From assembly GCF_018100805.1 (NCBI RefSeq), contig NZ_JAGJEA010000010.1, forward strand, positions 1 to 64,000: DNA of 64,000 nucleotides, read 5' to 3'. The DNA is from Aquimarina sp. MMG016. GTDB lineage: Bacteria; Bacteroidota; Bacteroidia; Flavobacteriales; Flavobacteriaceae. The notes beneath the pieces were generated by a model. That model was not told the DNA's origin and searched no databases. It worked only from the letters and a program-made list of their open reading frames with translations. The stretch's first letter is position 1; each line of letters begins with the position of its first letter. A program made the position numbers and the translations under genes. Positions 54,081 through 63,898 of this stretch are shown here, piece after piece.

Positions 54081-54914
54081 ATGCATATATCGTTGCGAAA
54101 TCATTCTTTTCAGGTCAATCCTGGGCAAAACACGGAAGCTTGGAATTACATCAACACAGGCCAATGGGAACCTCAATCCTTTGATATTATCGATTTTTTT
54201 GTAAAGAAAGATACCACATTTATTGATATAGGTGCATGGAGTGGTGTTATTAGTCTATATGCTGCTCACATTGCCAAAGAAGTATACTCTATTGATCCAG
54301 ACCCTATTTGTTTTGAAGAATTGGAAAAGAATATTTCTCTAAACCCTGATCTATCAAAAAAGATTAAACCTCATCAGATAGCCATTGCTGCAGTTAAAGG
54401 GTCCACCAAACTTCATGCACGTAAAAAATACGGAATGTCTTCATCTAGTATTCTTTCTAGAAGTAAAGATCAGTTAAGTACAATTACTGTAAAAACATTG
54501 TCTCTGTCAGATTTCATAACCAAAGAGAATATTCATATGATCAATTTCATTAAAATGGATGTAGAAGGTGCTGAATTTCAAATCCTTCCTTCTATATATA
54601 AAATACTACAAAAAACGCAATACCCTACCCTATATGTATCATTTCATTATAACTTTTTATTAGAAAATATTTATAATAAGTATATTCCTTTCAAGCTTTT
54701 CAATAAAATTTTTCTGAAGATTGAAAAACTAGCCGGTATCTGTTTATTTAAACGAGAAATTAACAGCATCATTAGAGAAACCTTAAAAAGTATTAAGGAG
54801 TATAAATACATTTATACAATTAATGGAGAGATAATATCTTATGATTTTTTAGAAAAGAATCCTATATTCATTAAAACAAACGATTTAGTATTTACAAATA
54901 CTGCTTGGAAGTAA
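54081..54914 (+). CDS. FkbM-family methyltransferase
   Basis: A 277-aa protein with the FkbM layout: TTFIDIGAWSGVISLYAA (SAM motif I, about residue 46), YSIDPDPICFEELEKNI, and the family signature INFIKMDVEGAEFQILP. It should O-methylate a sugar or polyketide-like hydroxyl. It overlaps the following glycosyltransferase by 10 bp. Confidence 0.9.
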   Translation: MHISLRNHSFQVNPGQNTEAWNYINTGQWEPQSFDIIDFFVKKDTTFIDIGAWSGVISLYAAHIAKEVYSIDPDPICFEELEKNISLNPDLSKKIKPHQIAIAAVKGSTKLHARKKYGMSSSSILSRSKDQLSTITVKTLSLSDFITKENIHMINFIKMDVEGAEFQILPSIYKILQKTQYPTLYVSFHYNFLLENIYNKYIPFKLFNKIFLKIEKLAGICLFKREINSIIRETLKSIKEYKYIYTINGEIISYDFLEKNPIFIKTNDLVFTNTAWK

Positions 54915-55984
54915 ACTACATTTTTTTGATAGACAAGACACACCATTTAGTTTTTCTAACTCCAGGTTTCCCTTATGGCGAGAAGGATTCTACAACTATT
55001 CCTGCTTTACAAGAATACCTTAAAACATTGCGTATACAGTTCCCTGAAGTTAAAATGACGGTTATTACGTTTCAATATCCTTTCCAGAAAGAAAACTATC
55101 TCTGGAACGGAATTAATGTAATTCCATTAAATGGGAAAAACTTACGGATGAAAAAAATATGGATATGGAAAAAAGCCATGTCTTTTTTAAAGAAAATCCA
55201 TAATCAATCTCTCATTACTATAATCCATAGTTTTTGGATCGGAGAATGCTCTTTGATTGGTCAAAAGTTCTCTTCTCAATATGGAGTTAAACATATTGTT
55301 ACGGCGATGGGACAAGATGTATACAAAAACAATAGATATATCAAATTACTTTCGAATTCAAATGCTTCTGTTATAACATTATCTAAAAATCATCAAAAAG
55401 AATTATTTAAAAATTCGGGATTTCATTCTACAATAATCCCTTGGAGTGTCGATACAAAAAAGTTTCCAGATATATCATCAAATACCATCGATATATTGGG
55501 AGTTGGATCTTTAAATGAGATAAAAAATTATCATTTATTTATTGATATCATCGATACCTTAGTAAGAGAATTTCCTAATCTTACTACCGAAATTATTGGT
55601 GATGGCAAACTTAGATACAGTTTGGAAAATTATATTAAACAAAAAAAATTGACCAATACTATTGTTCTTACTGGAAAACTTAGCAGAAAAAATGTTTTAA
55701 AAAAAATGGCTACTGCTAACGTTTTGCTTCATACCAGTTCTTATGAATCTTTTGGTTATGTATTTGCTGAAGCTCTTTATTCCGGAATGCAAATAGTGTC
55801 TTTTGATGTAGGAGCGACTATCGATATTCCTCAATGGCATATAGGTAATTCGAATGAAGAATTGGTTTCTTTTACAACTAAAATATTATCCAAATCAACA
55901 CAGATAAAAAAAAGAGTACTACCTTGGACAAAAGAGGATACAATATTGGCTTATACACAATTATATAATTCCCGAATATCATAA
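54905..55984 (+). CDS. Family 4 glycosyltransferase
   Basis: A 359-aa GT-B protein. The N-terminal domain begins HLVFLTPGFPYGEKDSTTIP. The C-terminal donor domain has ILGVGSLNEIKNYHLFID, IIGDGKLRYSLE, VLTGKLSRKNVLKKM and ANVLLHTSSYESFGYVFAEALYSG (the EX7E-type signature region). The start is TTG 54905 overlapping the FkbM gene, or TTG 54926. The donor sugar is unknown. Confidence 0.9.
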   Translation: MEVNYIFLIDKTHHLVFLTPGFPYGEKDSTTIPALQEYLKTLRIQFPEVKMTVITFQYPFQKENYLWNGINVIPLNGKNLRMKKIWIWKKAMSFLKKIHNQSLITIIHSFWIGECSLIGQKFSSQYGVKHIVTAMGQDVYKNNRYIKLLSNSNASVITLSKNHQKELFKNSGFHSTIIPWSVDTKKFPDISSNTIDILGVGSLNEIKNYHLFIDIIDTLVREFPNLTTEIIGDGKLRYSLENYIKQKKLTNTIVLTGKLSRKNVLKKMATANVLLHTSSYESFGYVFAEALYSGMQIVSFDVGATIDIPQWHIGNSNEELVSFTTKILSKSTQIKKRVLPWTKEDTILAYTQLYNSRIS

Positions 55985-55994
55985 TTATTAACAA

Positions 55995-57671
55995 ATGATA
56001 AAGCTTTTTAAGTTAATCATAAGAGTTTGGAAAATTATTCCAAAGGAATATCAGAAAAAAACACCCTTGTTTTTGACATTGTCCTTTGTTCAATTAATTC
56101 TCGATGTTTTTTCCATTTTTTTGTTAATACCCCTAATTGTTAACTTATTAGATCAAAGTATTGAAACAAACTTTTTAAACTTACCATTTCTTGAAGAGAA
56201 CAGAGTATTATTGGCCTTTATAATAATTATCTTTTTTATCATAAAAAATTATTTTTCGATTTTAATTAATAATTACCAAGCTAAAATAGCTTTCAATTTA
56301 GGTTCTGAATATTCGGTATTATTGTCTAAACACTATATTCTGGGTAACTATCAATCGCTGAAAAACCAAAAAAAATCTTCTGCTATTAAAGATGTAATTT
56401 TTGTGGCTAACGATTTTGTTGGAAATGTCTTGTTATCCTTGAATACCATTTTCTCTGAAGTTCTTCTATTAACCATTATTTGTATCGTAGGTTGCTACTT
56501 TAATTTTAAAGTTACCCTAATCGCAATTATTGTATTAGGTCTAATTTTATACATAACCAAAAAGTATAATCAAAAAGCTATTGAAAATATCAATAAAACC
56601 AGAATCCGGGATTACTCATTAAACATCAGCAACTTAAACAATTTACTAAATGGTTATCTCTCCATAAAAAAACTTGACTTAATCCATCAATTTTTAGAAA
56701 AATTTCGAAATTCAAATAAAAGTTTAAATCATAACTATGCAATTCTTTATGCAAAAAGGGTAAACCTTAGCAAACAAACAGAAATTATTATGATTATACT
56801 TCTATGCAGCTTATTAATATATATACAATTCTTCAAAGTCCAAACCCAAGGTATCATTATTTTTCTTTCGGTATTTGTGGCGCTATTATTTAAGGCAATC
56901 CCATCTGTTAACAAATTAAGTCTAAGTAGTACCAATTTAAACGCTCACATTTACTCTCTGGAAGTTTTAGAAAAGAAAATAACCAACATAACTAAAGTAA
57001 AAAGCTCTGAAAAAGCTTTAGATTTCGAACACTCAATAGCATTAAAAAACATTTCCTTTTATTATGAAAAAAAGAGTCCAATTCTTGATAATTTCAATCT
57101 TACTATCAAAAAAAGTGATTTTATAGCTTTTTCAGGAAGATCGGGAATTGGAAAAACTACACTTCTAAACATTATTACTAAACTTATGGATCCAGTGGAG
57201 GGAAGTGTGTATCTGGATGATATTGAAATAAATTCAATAAACAAATACGTTTACTTTAATCTCATAACCTATTTAACCCAAAAACCCTTTGTTTTTGAAG
57301 GAACTATCAAAGATAATCTACTTATTAATCAGGATTTTGAAGACTCTATTTTTCTAGAACAACTGCTCAGCTCATTGGATCTAAAAGAAGTGATAGATAA
57401 ACTTCCTAATAAAGAAAACACTTATATCGGTTTAGAAGCAACTAATTTATCCGGAGGAGAATTACAAAGGTTATGTATCGCAAGAGCATTACTGCAAAAA
57501 CCAGAGATACTAGTATTGGACGAAGCAACTAACAACTTAGATTTAAAAACCGAAAAGAAAGTTCTTGAGTTTTTGTTGGATCATGCTCAAAAAAATAACA
57601 TTACAGTAATTGCAGTTTCTCATCAGTTAGAAAATTTCAGGGGCTTATTTACTCATGTCATTAATTTATAA
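55995..57671 (+). CDS. ABC exporter half-transporter (MsbA/PglK-like), fused membrane and ATPase domains
   Basis: A 558-aa protein with about six membrane helices (residues 1-310) fused to an ABC ATPase (about 340-558): Walker A FSGRSGIGKTTLL, Q-loop LTQKPFVFEGTI, signature LSGGELQRLCIARAL, Walker B ILVLDEATNNLD and switch His in AVSHQLE. The position among glycosyltransferases suggests a lipid-linked glycan flippase, as for PglK. No Wzx or Wzy is visible in the window, so this may be the only exporter of the locus. Confidence 0.92.
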   Translation: MIKLFKLIIRVWKIIPKEYQKKTPLFLTLSFVQLILDVFSIFLLIPLIVNLLDQSIETNFLNLPFLEENRVLLAFIIIIFFIIKNYFSILINNYQAKIAFNLGSEYSVLLSKHYILGNYQSLKNQKKSSAIKDVIFVANDFVGNVLLSLNTIFSEVLLLTIICIVGCYFNFKVTLIAIIVLGLILYITKKYNQKAIENINKTRIRDYSLNISNLNNLLNGYLSIKKLDLIHQFLEKFRNSNKSLNHNYAILYAKRVNLSKQTEIIMIILLCSLLIYIQFFKVQTQGIIIFLSVFVALLFKAIPSVNKLSLSSTNLNAHIYSLEVLEKKITNITKVKSSEKALDFEHSIALKNISFYYEKKSPILDNFNLTIKKSDFIAFSGRSGIGKTTLLNIITKLMDPVEGSVYLDDIEINSINKYVYFNLITYLTQKPFVFEGTIKDNLLINQDFEDSIFLEQLLSSLDLKEVIDKLPNKENTYIGLEATNLSGGELQRLCIARALLQKPEILVLDEATNNLDLKTEKKVLEFLLDHAQKNNITVIAVSHQLENFRGLFTHVINL

Positions 57672-57674
57672 TAA

Positions 57675-58568
57675 ATGAAATTTAGTATTATTACTATTAC
57701 ATATAATCGAGCTCATTTGATTGGAGAAACTATTGAGAGTGTTTTATATCAAACTTATTCTAATTATGAATTGTTAATCATAGATGATGGTTCTACAGAC
57801 GACACAAAAAATGTCGTGAATGAATTTATCAAAACTAACCCTGATAAAATTAAATATTTTTATAGTGAAAAAATTGGATTCCCCAGCAAACTAAGAAATA
57901 TAGGTTTACGGAACTCAATAGGAGATATAATTTCCATTTTAGACTCTGATGACATTTGGCTACCGGAAAAACTTTTTGAGATGCATTCGATCTTTTCTAC
58001 TCAAAAAGATGCGTACTTTGTAATACATAATTTAAAACACTTTGTTACTAGGGATAATTTGAAAGAACCTTTTTATAAATTCGATGGTGATTTTTATAAG
58101 CCTATCCTCCAAGAATTGTTATTTGGCGATATTTTGGCCTTTCCGGTTTTCTCAATGCGGAAATCGCTTTTAAACGACATTGGTCTTTTTGATGAAGGAA
58201 TTATTGAAGGACAACATGATTATTATTTAAAAGTAGCATCTAGATATCCAATATATTATGTAGACAAGCCTCTTACCCTAATGAGGAGGCACGGAGGGAA
58301 TTACACCAAAAACTTTGACATAGTCCATTCTATAGATGCTATAAGGACTTTACAAACGCTTAAAGAAGAATATGACTTAAAAAACGGTCTATATTTAAGA
58401 GCCTATAGTTTTATATGTTATAAAATTGCTAAATACTATTTAGAGAATCATGATAAAAAAGAAGGGGTCCAATATTTGAATTCAATTTTAGAAAAAACTT
58501 CTTTTTTTGATATATGGAATATTAAATCCAGAATATTAAAATTAAAATATTATTTGCGATCTTTATAA
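57675..58568 (+). CDS. Family 2 glycosyltransferase
   Basis: A 297-aa GT-A protein: FSIITITYNRAHLIGETIESV, LLIIDDGSTDDTKN, and DSDDIWLPEKLFEM with the metal-binding DxD-type motif. The acceptor side has a GQHDYYLKVASRYP segment. The C-terminal helix region is Lys-rich. It is cytoplasmic and likely transfers a sugar from a nucleotide donor to the growing glycan. It starts 3 bp after the ABC exporter. Confidence 0.93.
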   Translation: MKFSIITITYNRAHLIGETIESVLYQTYSNYELLIIDDGSTDDTKNVVNEFIKTNPDKIKYFYSEKIGFPSKLRNIGLRNSIGDIISILDSDDIWLPEKLFEMHSIFSTQKDAYFVIHNLKHFVTRDNLKEPFYKFDGDFYKPILQELLFGDILAFPVFSMRKSLLNDIGLFDEGIIEGQHDYYLKVASRYPIYYVDKPLTLMRRHGGNYTKNFDIVHSIDAIRTLQTLKEEYDLKNGLYLRAYSFICYKIAKYYLENHDKKEGVQYLNSILEKTSFFDIWNIKSRILKLKYYLRSL

Positions 58569-58585
58569 CTAACTTAATTGAATTA

Positions 58586-59665
58586 ATGTATACTTCATTA
58601 TTAAAAACAGTAAATAAACGATATTTTCCTCAAAAATTTCTTTTTGCCCCTGAATGGATTATTCTTGGAGTTAATAATGTATGTAATTTACATTGTAAAA
58701 TGTGTGACGTTGGCACCAAAACAATGGAAACCAATTTTGCACAGAATCTAGTTGGTACTCATCCCATTAATATGCCATTAGAGCTTATTCAGAAAACTAT
58801 AGATCAAATGGCAGCATATTATCCGAAGTCTAAACTGGGATATGCTTTTACCGAGCCATTGGTATACCCGCATCTGGAAGTTTCTTTGCAATATGCAAAA
58901 AGTAAGCAGATAAAAACTTCAATAACAACCAATGCACTAACGTTAAAACAAAAAGCAAGTACTTTGATAAACGGTGGATTAGATAGTCTTTTTATTTCTT
59001 TAGACGGTCCGCAAGATATTCATAATGAAATTAGAGGACATAAAAAATCTTTTCAAAAAGCTGTAGAAGGTATCGAAGAAGTACTGAACTTAAGACCGGA
59101 ACTTCCCATTTCTGTATTCTGTGTAATTACAGAATGGAACATCGGATACCTAAAGGAGTTTGCCGATTTTTTCAAAAACTATCCTTTAACGCAATTAGGT
59201 TTTATGCACACTAATTTTACACCACAGTATGTCGCAGATACTCATAATGAATTATGGGCTAACATCTATCCTGCAACAGCTTCCAATGTAGAAGAAGTGA
59301 ATATTGAAAACTTTGATTTAGAATTGCTTCTAAAAGAAATTAATGAAATCAAAAATAATAACTATCCATTCCCAATAACTTTTTCTCCCGAAATTATGTC
59401 AAAAGAAAAACTAAATGAATTTTATCATAAACCGGAAAAAATAATTGGTAAAATGTGTAATGACATATTTACAAATATTATGATAAAATCTGATGGAAGT
59501 GTTATTCCTGCACATGGAAGATGCTATAATTTAACATTAGGAAATCTCTATGATACTTCTTTAAAAAAGATATGGAACTCTAAAGTTTTAAATAAATTTA
59601 GATCGGATTTAAAGAATAATGATGGATTACTTCCAGCTTGTAGTCGTTGTTGTAGTGCTTTTTAA
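58586..59665 (+). CDS. Radical SAM protein with SPASM-like C-terminus
   Basis: A 359-aa protein with the cluster motif C33-x3-C37-x2-C40 (NVCNLHCKMC), radical SAM core segments TSITTNALTLKQKA and SLFISLDGPQDIHNEIRG, and C-terminal cysteines (MCNDIF, GRCYN, and ACSRCC at the end) that suit an auxiliary iron-sulfur cluster. ITFSPEIMSKEKL and DGSVIPAHGRC resemble SPASM proteins that act on peptides, sugars or cofactors. The substrate is unknown. It is 17 bp after a GT2 and 19 bp before an arylsulfotransferase-like lipoprotein. Confidence 0.9.
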   Translation: MYTSLLKTVNKRYFPQKFLFAPEWIILGVNNVCNLHCKMCDVGTKTMETNFAQNLVGTHPINMPLELIQKTIDQMAAYYPKSKLGYAFTEPLVYPHLEVSLQYAKSKQIKTSITTNALTLKQKASTLINGGLDSLFISLDGPQDIHNEIRGHKKSFQKAVEGIEEVLNLRPELPISVFCVITEWNIGYLKEFADFFKNYPLTQLGFMHTNFTPQYVADTHNELWANIYPATASNVEEVNIENFDLELLLKEINEIKNNNYPFPITFSPEIMSKEKLNEFYHKPEKIIGKMCNDIFTNIMIKSDGSVIPAHGRCYNLTLGNLYDTSLKKIWNSKVLNKFRSDLKNNDGLLPACSRCCSAF

Positions 59666-59684
59666 CTTTTAAAATCAAAACTTA

Positions 59685-61184
59685 ATGTCTTCCACTCTCA
59701 ATTTCAAAAGACTAAATTTAATTAGATTTTCATACCTTAAAATTATATTTTTATTGCTAATTGCTAGTATTACAATTTCCTGTTCTAATGATGATGATAA
59801 TGCAATAATAAAAAATCCGGTTTTTTCTTTTAAGATCTCCTCCGGAGATTTAATTCCAGAATTTGACAAATCTATCACAGACTATTTTGTAAGTTCTCTA
59901 AATACATTAAGTGATATATCTATAACATTTGAAAGATCAAATAGTTCACCTTCTATTTTTGTAAATGGCAATATTGTTGAAAACTTTGAAGCTATTATTA
60001 ACTTAGAAAATGGACAGGATATTATCATATCTACTTTGGATGATGAAGGAAAAATTATAAACTATACACTACATTATATTCCCCAAGATTTACCAAAAGC
60101 TAATGTTATCGCAAGTAACAATCCTTCTGAAGGATATATTTTTGTCAATTATTATGAGTTTTCATTAGCCTCAGGATTTAAAGATCATACCTACATAGCT
60201 ATTCTTGATAATTCGGGCTTTCCTGTTTATTATAATAAAGTACCCCATCCAAGAGTCGGAAATTTTGACTATCATAAAATTGGAAATAATCAAAAGCGTT
60301 TTTCTTATACCATTAACGATGATGAGGTCGTTGTGATGAATGAAAATTTTGAAGAAATTAAAAGAGCAATGCTCTTACCAAATAATGGGCATGGTGCATA
60401 TCCAGCTGATAATCATGATTTCATTTATTTTAGTGATGATCACTATATAATTCCAGCTTACGTTACCAGAGAAAATGTGGATATGACGGCTTATGGAGGT
60501 ATTGAAAAAGTTTCTCTTATTGACTTTGTTTTTCAAGAAATCAAAAATAATGAGGTGATTTTCGAATGGAATAGTGCTGATTATCCAGAGATATTTGATT
60601 CGGTAAGTCCAGTATTCCAAAATCAGTTCAATACTCTCGGTCCAGTAGATTATTTTCATTTTAATTCTTTTAGCATTGATCCATCAGACAATCATTTTAT
60701 TGTATCTGCCCGTCATACCGATCAGCTTTACAAAATTCATAGAACCAGTGGTGAAATCATTTGGAAATTAGGTGGCTCTAACAGTAATTTTATTTTAAAT
60801 GAACAAGAAATATTTTCTCATCAACATCATGCTAACATAAGCAAGGATGGTACGTTGTTACTATTTGATAACAATGTAACTCAAAATCAGAAAACGCGAA
60901 TTTTAGAGTACAAAATAGACCAAAATAACTTTGACATTGACATTATAAAAGAATATCATCAAGATGGTTTATTTATGAATATCATGGGTTCTGTTCAGAA
61001 ACTAAATAACAACAATTTTTTTATCGGCTGGGGAGGCCACACATCTTCTCAGATACAAGCCAATAAATCGGATATTATAGAAATTGATAGCCAAGGAAAT
61101 ATTCTTTTAGACATTAATTTCACAAATGATTCTGAAAAATTCACGTATTCCTATAGAGCATTAAAATATAATATTGATTTCTAA
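59685..61184 (+). CDS. Lipoprotein with cadherin-like domain and arylsulfotransferase (ASST)-type propeller
   Basis: A 499-aa protein. The signal peptide has lipobox ITISC (Cys near residue 33). Residues about 45-135 form a cadherin-like beta sandwich (FSFKISSGDLIPEFD, GQDIIISTLDDEG, YTLHYI). The rest matches arylsulfotransferases of the ASST_2 type: ILDNSGFPVYYNKV, YHFNSFSIDPSDNHFIVSARH, YKIHRTSGEIIWKLGG and the His-rich SHQHHANI. ASST enzymes move sulfate between phenolic compounds outside the cytoplasm, so a sulfated product is possible. It is the last gene of the rightward run. Confidence 0.88.
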   Translation: MSSTLNFKRLNLIRFSYLKIIFLLLIASITISCSNDDDNAIIKNPVFSFKISSGDLIPEFDKSITDYFVSSLNTLSDISITFERSNSSPSIFVNGNIVENFEAIINLENGQDIIISTLDDEGKIINYTLHYIPQDLPKANVIASNNPSEGYIFVNYYEFSLASGFKDHTYIAILDNSGFPVYYNKVPHPRVGNFDYHKIGNNQKRFSYTINDDEVVVMNENFEEIKRAMLLPNNGHGAYPADNHDFIYFSDDHYIIPAYVTRENVDMTAYGGIEKVSLIDFVFQEIKNNEVIFEWNSADYPEIFDSVSPVFQNQFNTLGPVDYFHFNSFSIDPSDNHFIVSARHTDQLYKIHRTSGEIIWKLGGSNSNFILNEQEIFSHQHHANISKDGTLLLFDNNVTQNQKTRILEYKIDQNNFDIDIIKEYHQDGLFMNIMGSVQKLNNNNFFIGWGGHTSSQIQANKSDIIEIDSQGNILLDINFTNDSEKFTYSYRALKYNIDF

Positions 61185-61238
61185 TGACATCAATAATAAT
61201 CTTAGCCAACACCTAATTAACACATTGCCTAAAGAATC

Positions 61239-62252
61239 TTAGTCAATCTCTATTTTTTTAAACTCTTTTAAAAAAATATTTGCCCATTCCAAATGTACTT
61301 TTTCATTTGGGTGACCATCTCCTTCAACAATCATATCTTCACTTAATTCAACATTGGCATCGATTACTTTTATATGATTATTATCGGAATATTTAATATA
61401 ATGATCCTTAACTTCTTTAGAAGCAGATAATATCACAAAAACAAATGTCACTCCATTCGATTCACATAGTTTGTTCATTTCTAAAATAACTTTTTCAGTA
61501 ACTACTCTTTTATTATAAATTCTATCATCCCCAGCAAACTTATCTCTAACATCTTCTAATAGTTGTATCACCCGGGAATGTTTATGAAATGGAAAATTAT
61601 CATACTTTTCAGGAGAGTTTCGCTTTAAAACACTGTCTTTATCAATTGTAGCATATGGAACATATACCTGTTTTCTTTTAGAAGATCGATTAAGAATTTT
61701 AATCCATATAGTTCCAGCTATGTTTCTTAATTCATGATGATCTATAAATCCATAAAATACAACCTTTGTTTTATTCAAAAGTGGTAAATTTCTTTCGAGC
61801 ATTAGCAATGACTGGTAAGTTCCATATCCACTAGTCCCATAATTCAAAACTTCGAAGTTTTCTAATTTTTCCTGCACTTTCCATGCCCAGGTTTCACAAT
61901 CATCCACCCCCCAACCCTGAACAAAGGAGCCTCCACAAAAAACAATTTTTGGTAAGGTATTTCTAACACTATTTTGTGTAATCGAAGTTATTCTTGCCCC
62001 ATCTTCGAGAATTGAAAGTTGGGTCTCTTTACCAGAAAGACTATATGGCGGAAATATATATTGTCCTTTCTTTCCCTTCCATCCTAAATTAGGATCATAT
62101 TCAAATATAACAGGTTCATTTTCTGGAATATGAATAATAGGATTATCTATAAATAGCCTTAAGCCAAATTCAAATATAAATATTGCCAGGATTACCGAAA
62201 TAATAGTAGTCAAATAATTTAATCTATTAATCTTGGATATCATAGGATACAT
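61239..62252 (-). CDS. Membrane-anchored SGNH hydrolase / acyltransferase-like protein
   Basis: A 337-aa protein with an N-terminal membrane segment (about residues 13-32). Block I is FCGGSFVQGWGV with the catalytic Ser, block III-like is LNYGTSGYGTYQSL, and block V is DGHPNEKVH with the Asp/His pair. This fits SGNH-hydrolase or AlgX/OAT-like O-acetyl-transfer proteins acting in the periplasm on glycans. It is transcribed leftward, convergent with the ASST gene and divergent from the third B12-radical SAM gene. Confidence 0.85.
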   Translation of the reverse strand: MYPMISKINRLNYLTTIISVILAIFIFEFGLRLFIDNPIIHIPENEPVIFEYDPNLGWKGKKGQYIFPPYSLSGKETQLSILEDGARITSITQNSVRNTLPKIVFCGGSFVQGWGVDDCETWAWKVQEKLENFEVLNYGTSGYGTYQSLLMLERNLPLLNKTKVVFYGFIDHHELRNIAGTIWIKILNRSSKRKQVYVPYATIDKDSVLKRNSPEKYDNFPFHKHSRVIQLLEDVRDKFAGDDRIYNKRVVTEKVILEMNKLCESNGVTFVFVILSASKEVKDHYIKYSDNNHIKVIDANVELSEDMIVEGDGHPNEKVHLEWANIFLKEFKKIEID

Positions 62253-62377
62253 ATAAAAAAACGAATATATAAGAACTAATTTAGAATTTTTATTTATTTT
62301 CAGGGAAAAACTGAGTCAACTAATCGATACGGTCGAAATAATCATAATACAAGCAAAAAATCTGTAATTTTTATCCT

Positions 62378-63898
62378 GTGAAAAGCAAAATTCTAATATT
62401 CAACCCCAGAAGTGCAAATGCCAAACACAGGATTCCTAATACAATTTTGCAAGTTGGGGCTTCTATCCATGGACAATATGACTATGTTTTTGTAGATGGA
62501 AACCTGGAAACTGATCCTTGGAAAACAATTAGTTCCTATTTTGATACGGGAGAATTCAAATATTTTTGTTCAACTGTAATGCCTGGTCCGCAATTGAAAC
62601 AAGCTATTCCTTTTTCAAAAAAGGTGAAAGAAAAATATCCAAATAGTATTATAATTTGGGGTGGTTATTTTGCATCAAACCAATATAAAGTTTCTATAAC
62701 TTCTGGGTATGTTGATTATATTGTTACTGGCCCAGGAGATAATACTTTTCCAGAACTTATAAATACATTAGAAAGAAGAGATTTAGATCAAGTCGATACT
62801 ATCAAAAATCTTATATATCTTAATAAAGATCAAAAGATCGTACAAACTTCTAAAGAAGCATTATTAGATCAGGACGGTTTACCTCCTTTGCCTTATGAAT
62901 ATTTAAATTCTTTTTATCCTTTAGAAAATTATCTATCCAAAACTTTTTTAGGAAACAAGACATTAGCATATCATTCCAGTATGGGATGTCCTTTTACCTG
63001 TTCCTTCTGTGCTGTAGTACCAATTTATAATGCAAGATGGAAAGCAAAGTCTGCAGCGAATGTGTATAAGGATGTTTTATATTTTAAAGAAAAATATAAC
63101 ATCGATGCAATTGAGTTTCATGATAATAATTTTTTCACCTCTAAGAAACGTGTTTTAGAATTTTCTGAATTGATAAAGGATGATGATATACAATGGTGGG
63201 GAGAAGGAAGAATCGACACAATTAATAAGTATAGTGATGAAGACTTACTTTTAATGAGAAAAGCTGGATGCGTCATGTTTTTTCTGGGAGCCGAAACAGG
63301 GAATGATGAAGTCTTAAAACAAATGAATAAAGGCGGCACTCAATCCGGTAAAATGATTGAAGAGTTTGTAGCGCGTATGAAAAAAGTAGATATTATTCCT
63401 GAGCTATCATTTGTATTAGGGCTACCTGCCGAAAATGAAAAGAAAGTATATGACCAAATTCTGTGGGATATTAACTTCATTAAAAAAATTAAGAAAATCA
63501 ATCCTAATGCTGAAATAATTATTTACCTATACAGTCCAGTTCCCACAGAAGGATCAGAACTATACCAACAAATCATTGATGCTGGTTTCTCTTTTCCCCA
63601 AAACTTGGAAGATTGGATTTCTCCCAGTTGGGAAAAATTTGATCTTCGCAAAAACCCCCTAACTCCTTGGCTCACTCCAAAAATGGTAGACACTATAAAA
63701 AACTTTGAAACCGTACTCAATGGATATTACCCAACAGTTTCGGATTTTAGAATTAAAGGATATAAAAAACAAATGTTAAAATTAATATCTGGTTATCGAT
63801 TTAAACTGGGGTGGTATCAATTTCCTTACGAGATCAAAGCACTGCATAAAATCTGGAAATATCGCCAACCTGAAATCCAAGGGTTTTATTCTGAATAG
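62378..63898 (+). CDS. B12-binding-domain radical SAM protein (third copy)
   Basis: A 506-aa protein. The N-terminal Rossmann-type part has IIIWGGYFASNQ and YIVTGPGDNTFPELI (about residues 90-130). The cluster motif is C204-x3-C208-x2-C211 (GCPFTCSFC). Downstream are EFHDNNFFTSKKRVLEF and FFLGAETGNDEVLKQMNKGG. The start is GTG 62378. It differs in its N-terminus from the two copies at 44-48 kb, so it probably has another substrate. Its stop overlaps the start of the next gene by one position apart (TAG then ATG), implying an operon going beyond the window. Confidence 0.9.
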   Translation: MKSKILIFNPRSANAKHRIPNTILQVGASIHGQYDYVFVDGNLETDPWKTISSYFDTGEFKYFCSTVMPGPQLKQAIPFSKKVKEKYPNSIIIWGGYFASNQYKVSITSGYVDYIVTGPGDNTFPELINTLERRDLDQVDTIKNLIYLNKDQKIVQTSKEALLDQDGLPPLPYEYLNSFYPLENYLSKTFLGNKTLAYHSSMGCPFTCSFCAVVPIYNARWKAKSAANVYKDVLYFKEKYNIDAIEFHDNNFFTSKKRVLEFSELIKDDDIQWWGEGRIDTINKYSDEDLLLMRKAGCVMFFLGAETGNDEVLKQMNKGGTQSGKMIEEFVARMKKVDIIPELSFVLGLPAENEKKVYDQILWDINFIKKIKKINPNAEIIIYLYSPVPTEGSELYQQIIDAGFSFPQNLEDWISPSWEKFDLRKNPLTPWLTPKMVDTIKNFETVLNGYYPTVSDFRIKGYKKQMLKLISGYRFKLGWYQFPYEIKALHKIWKYRQPEIQGFYSE

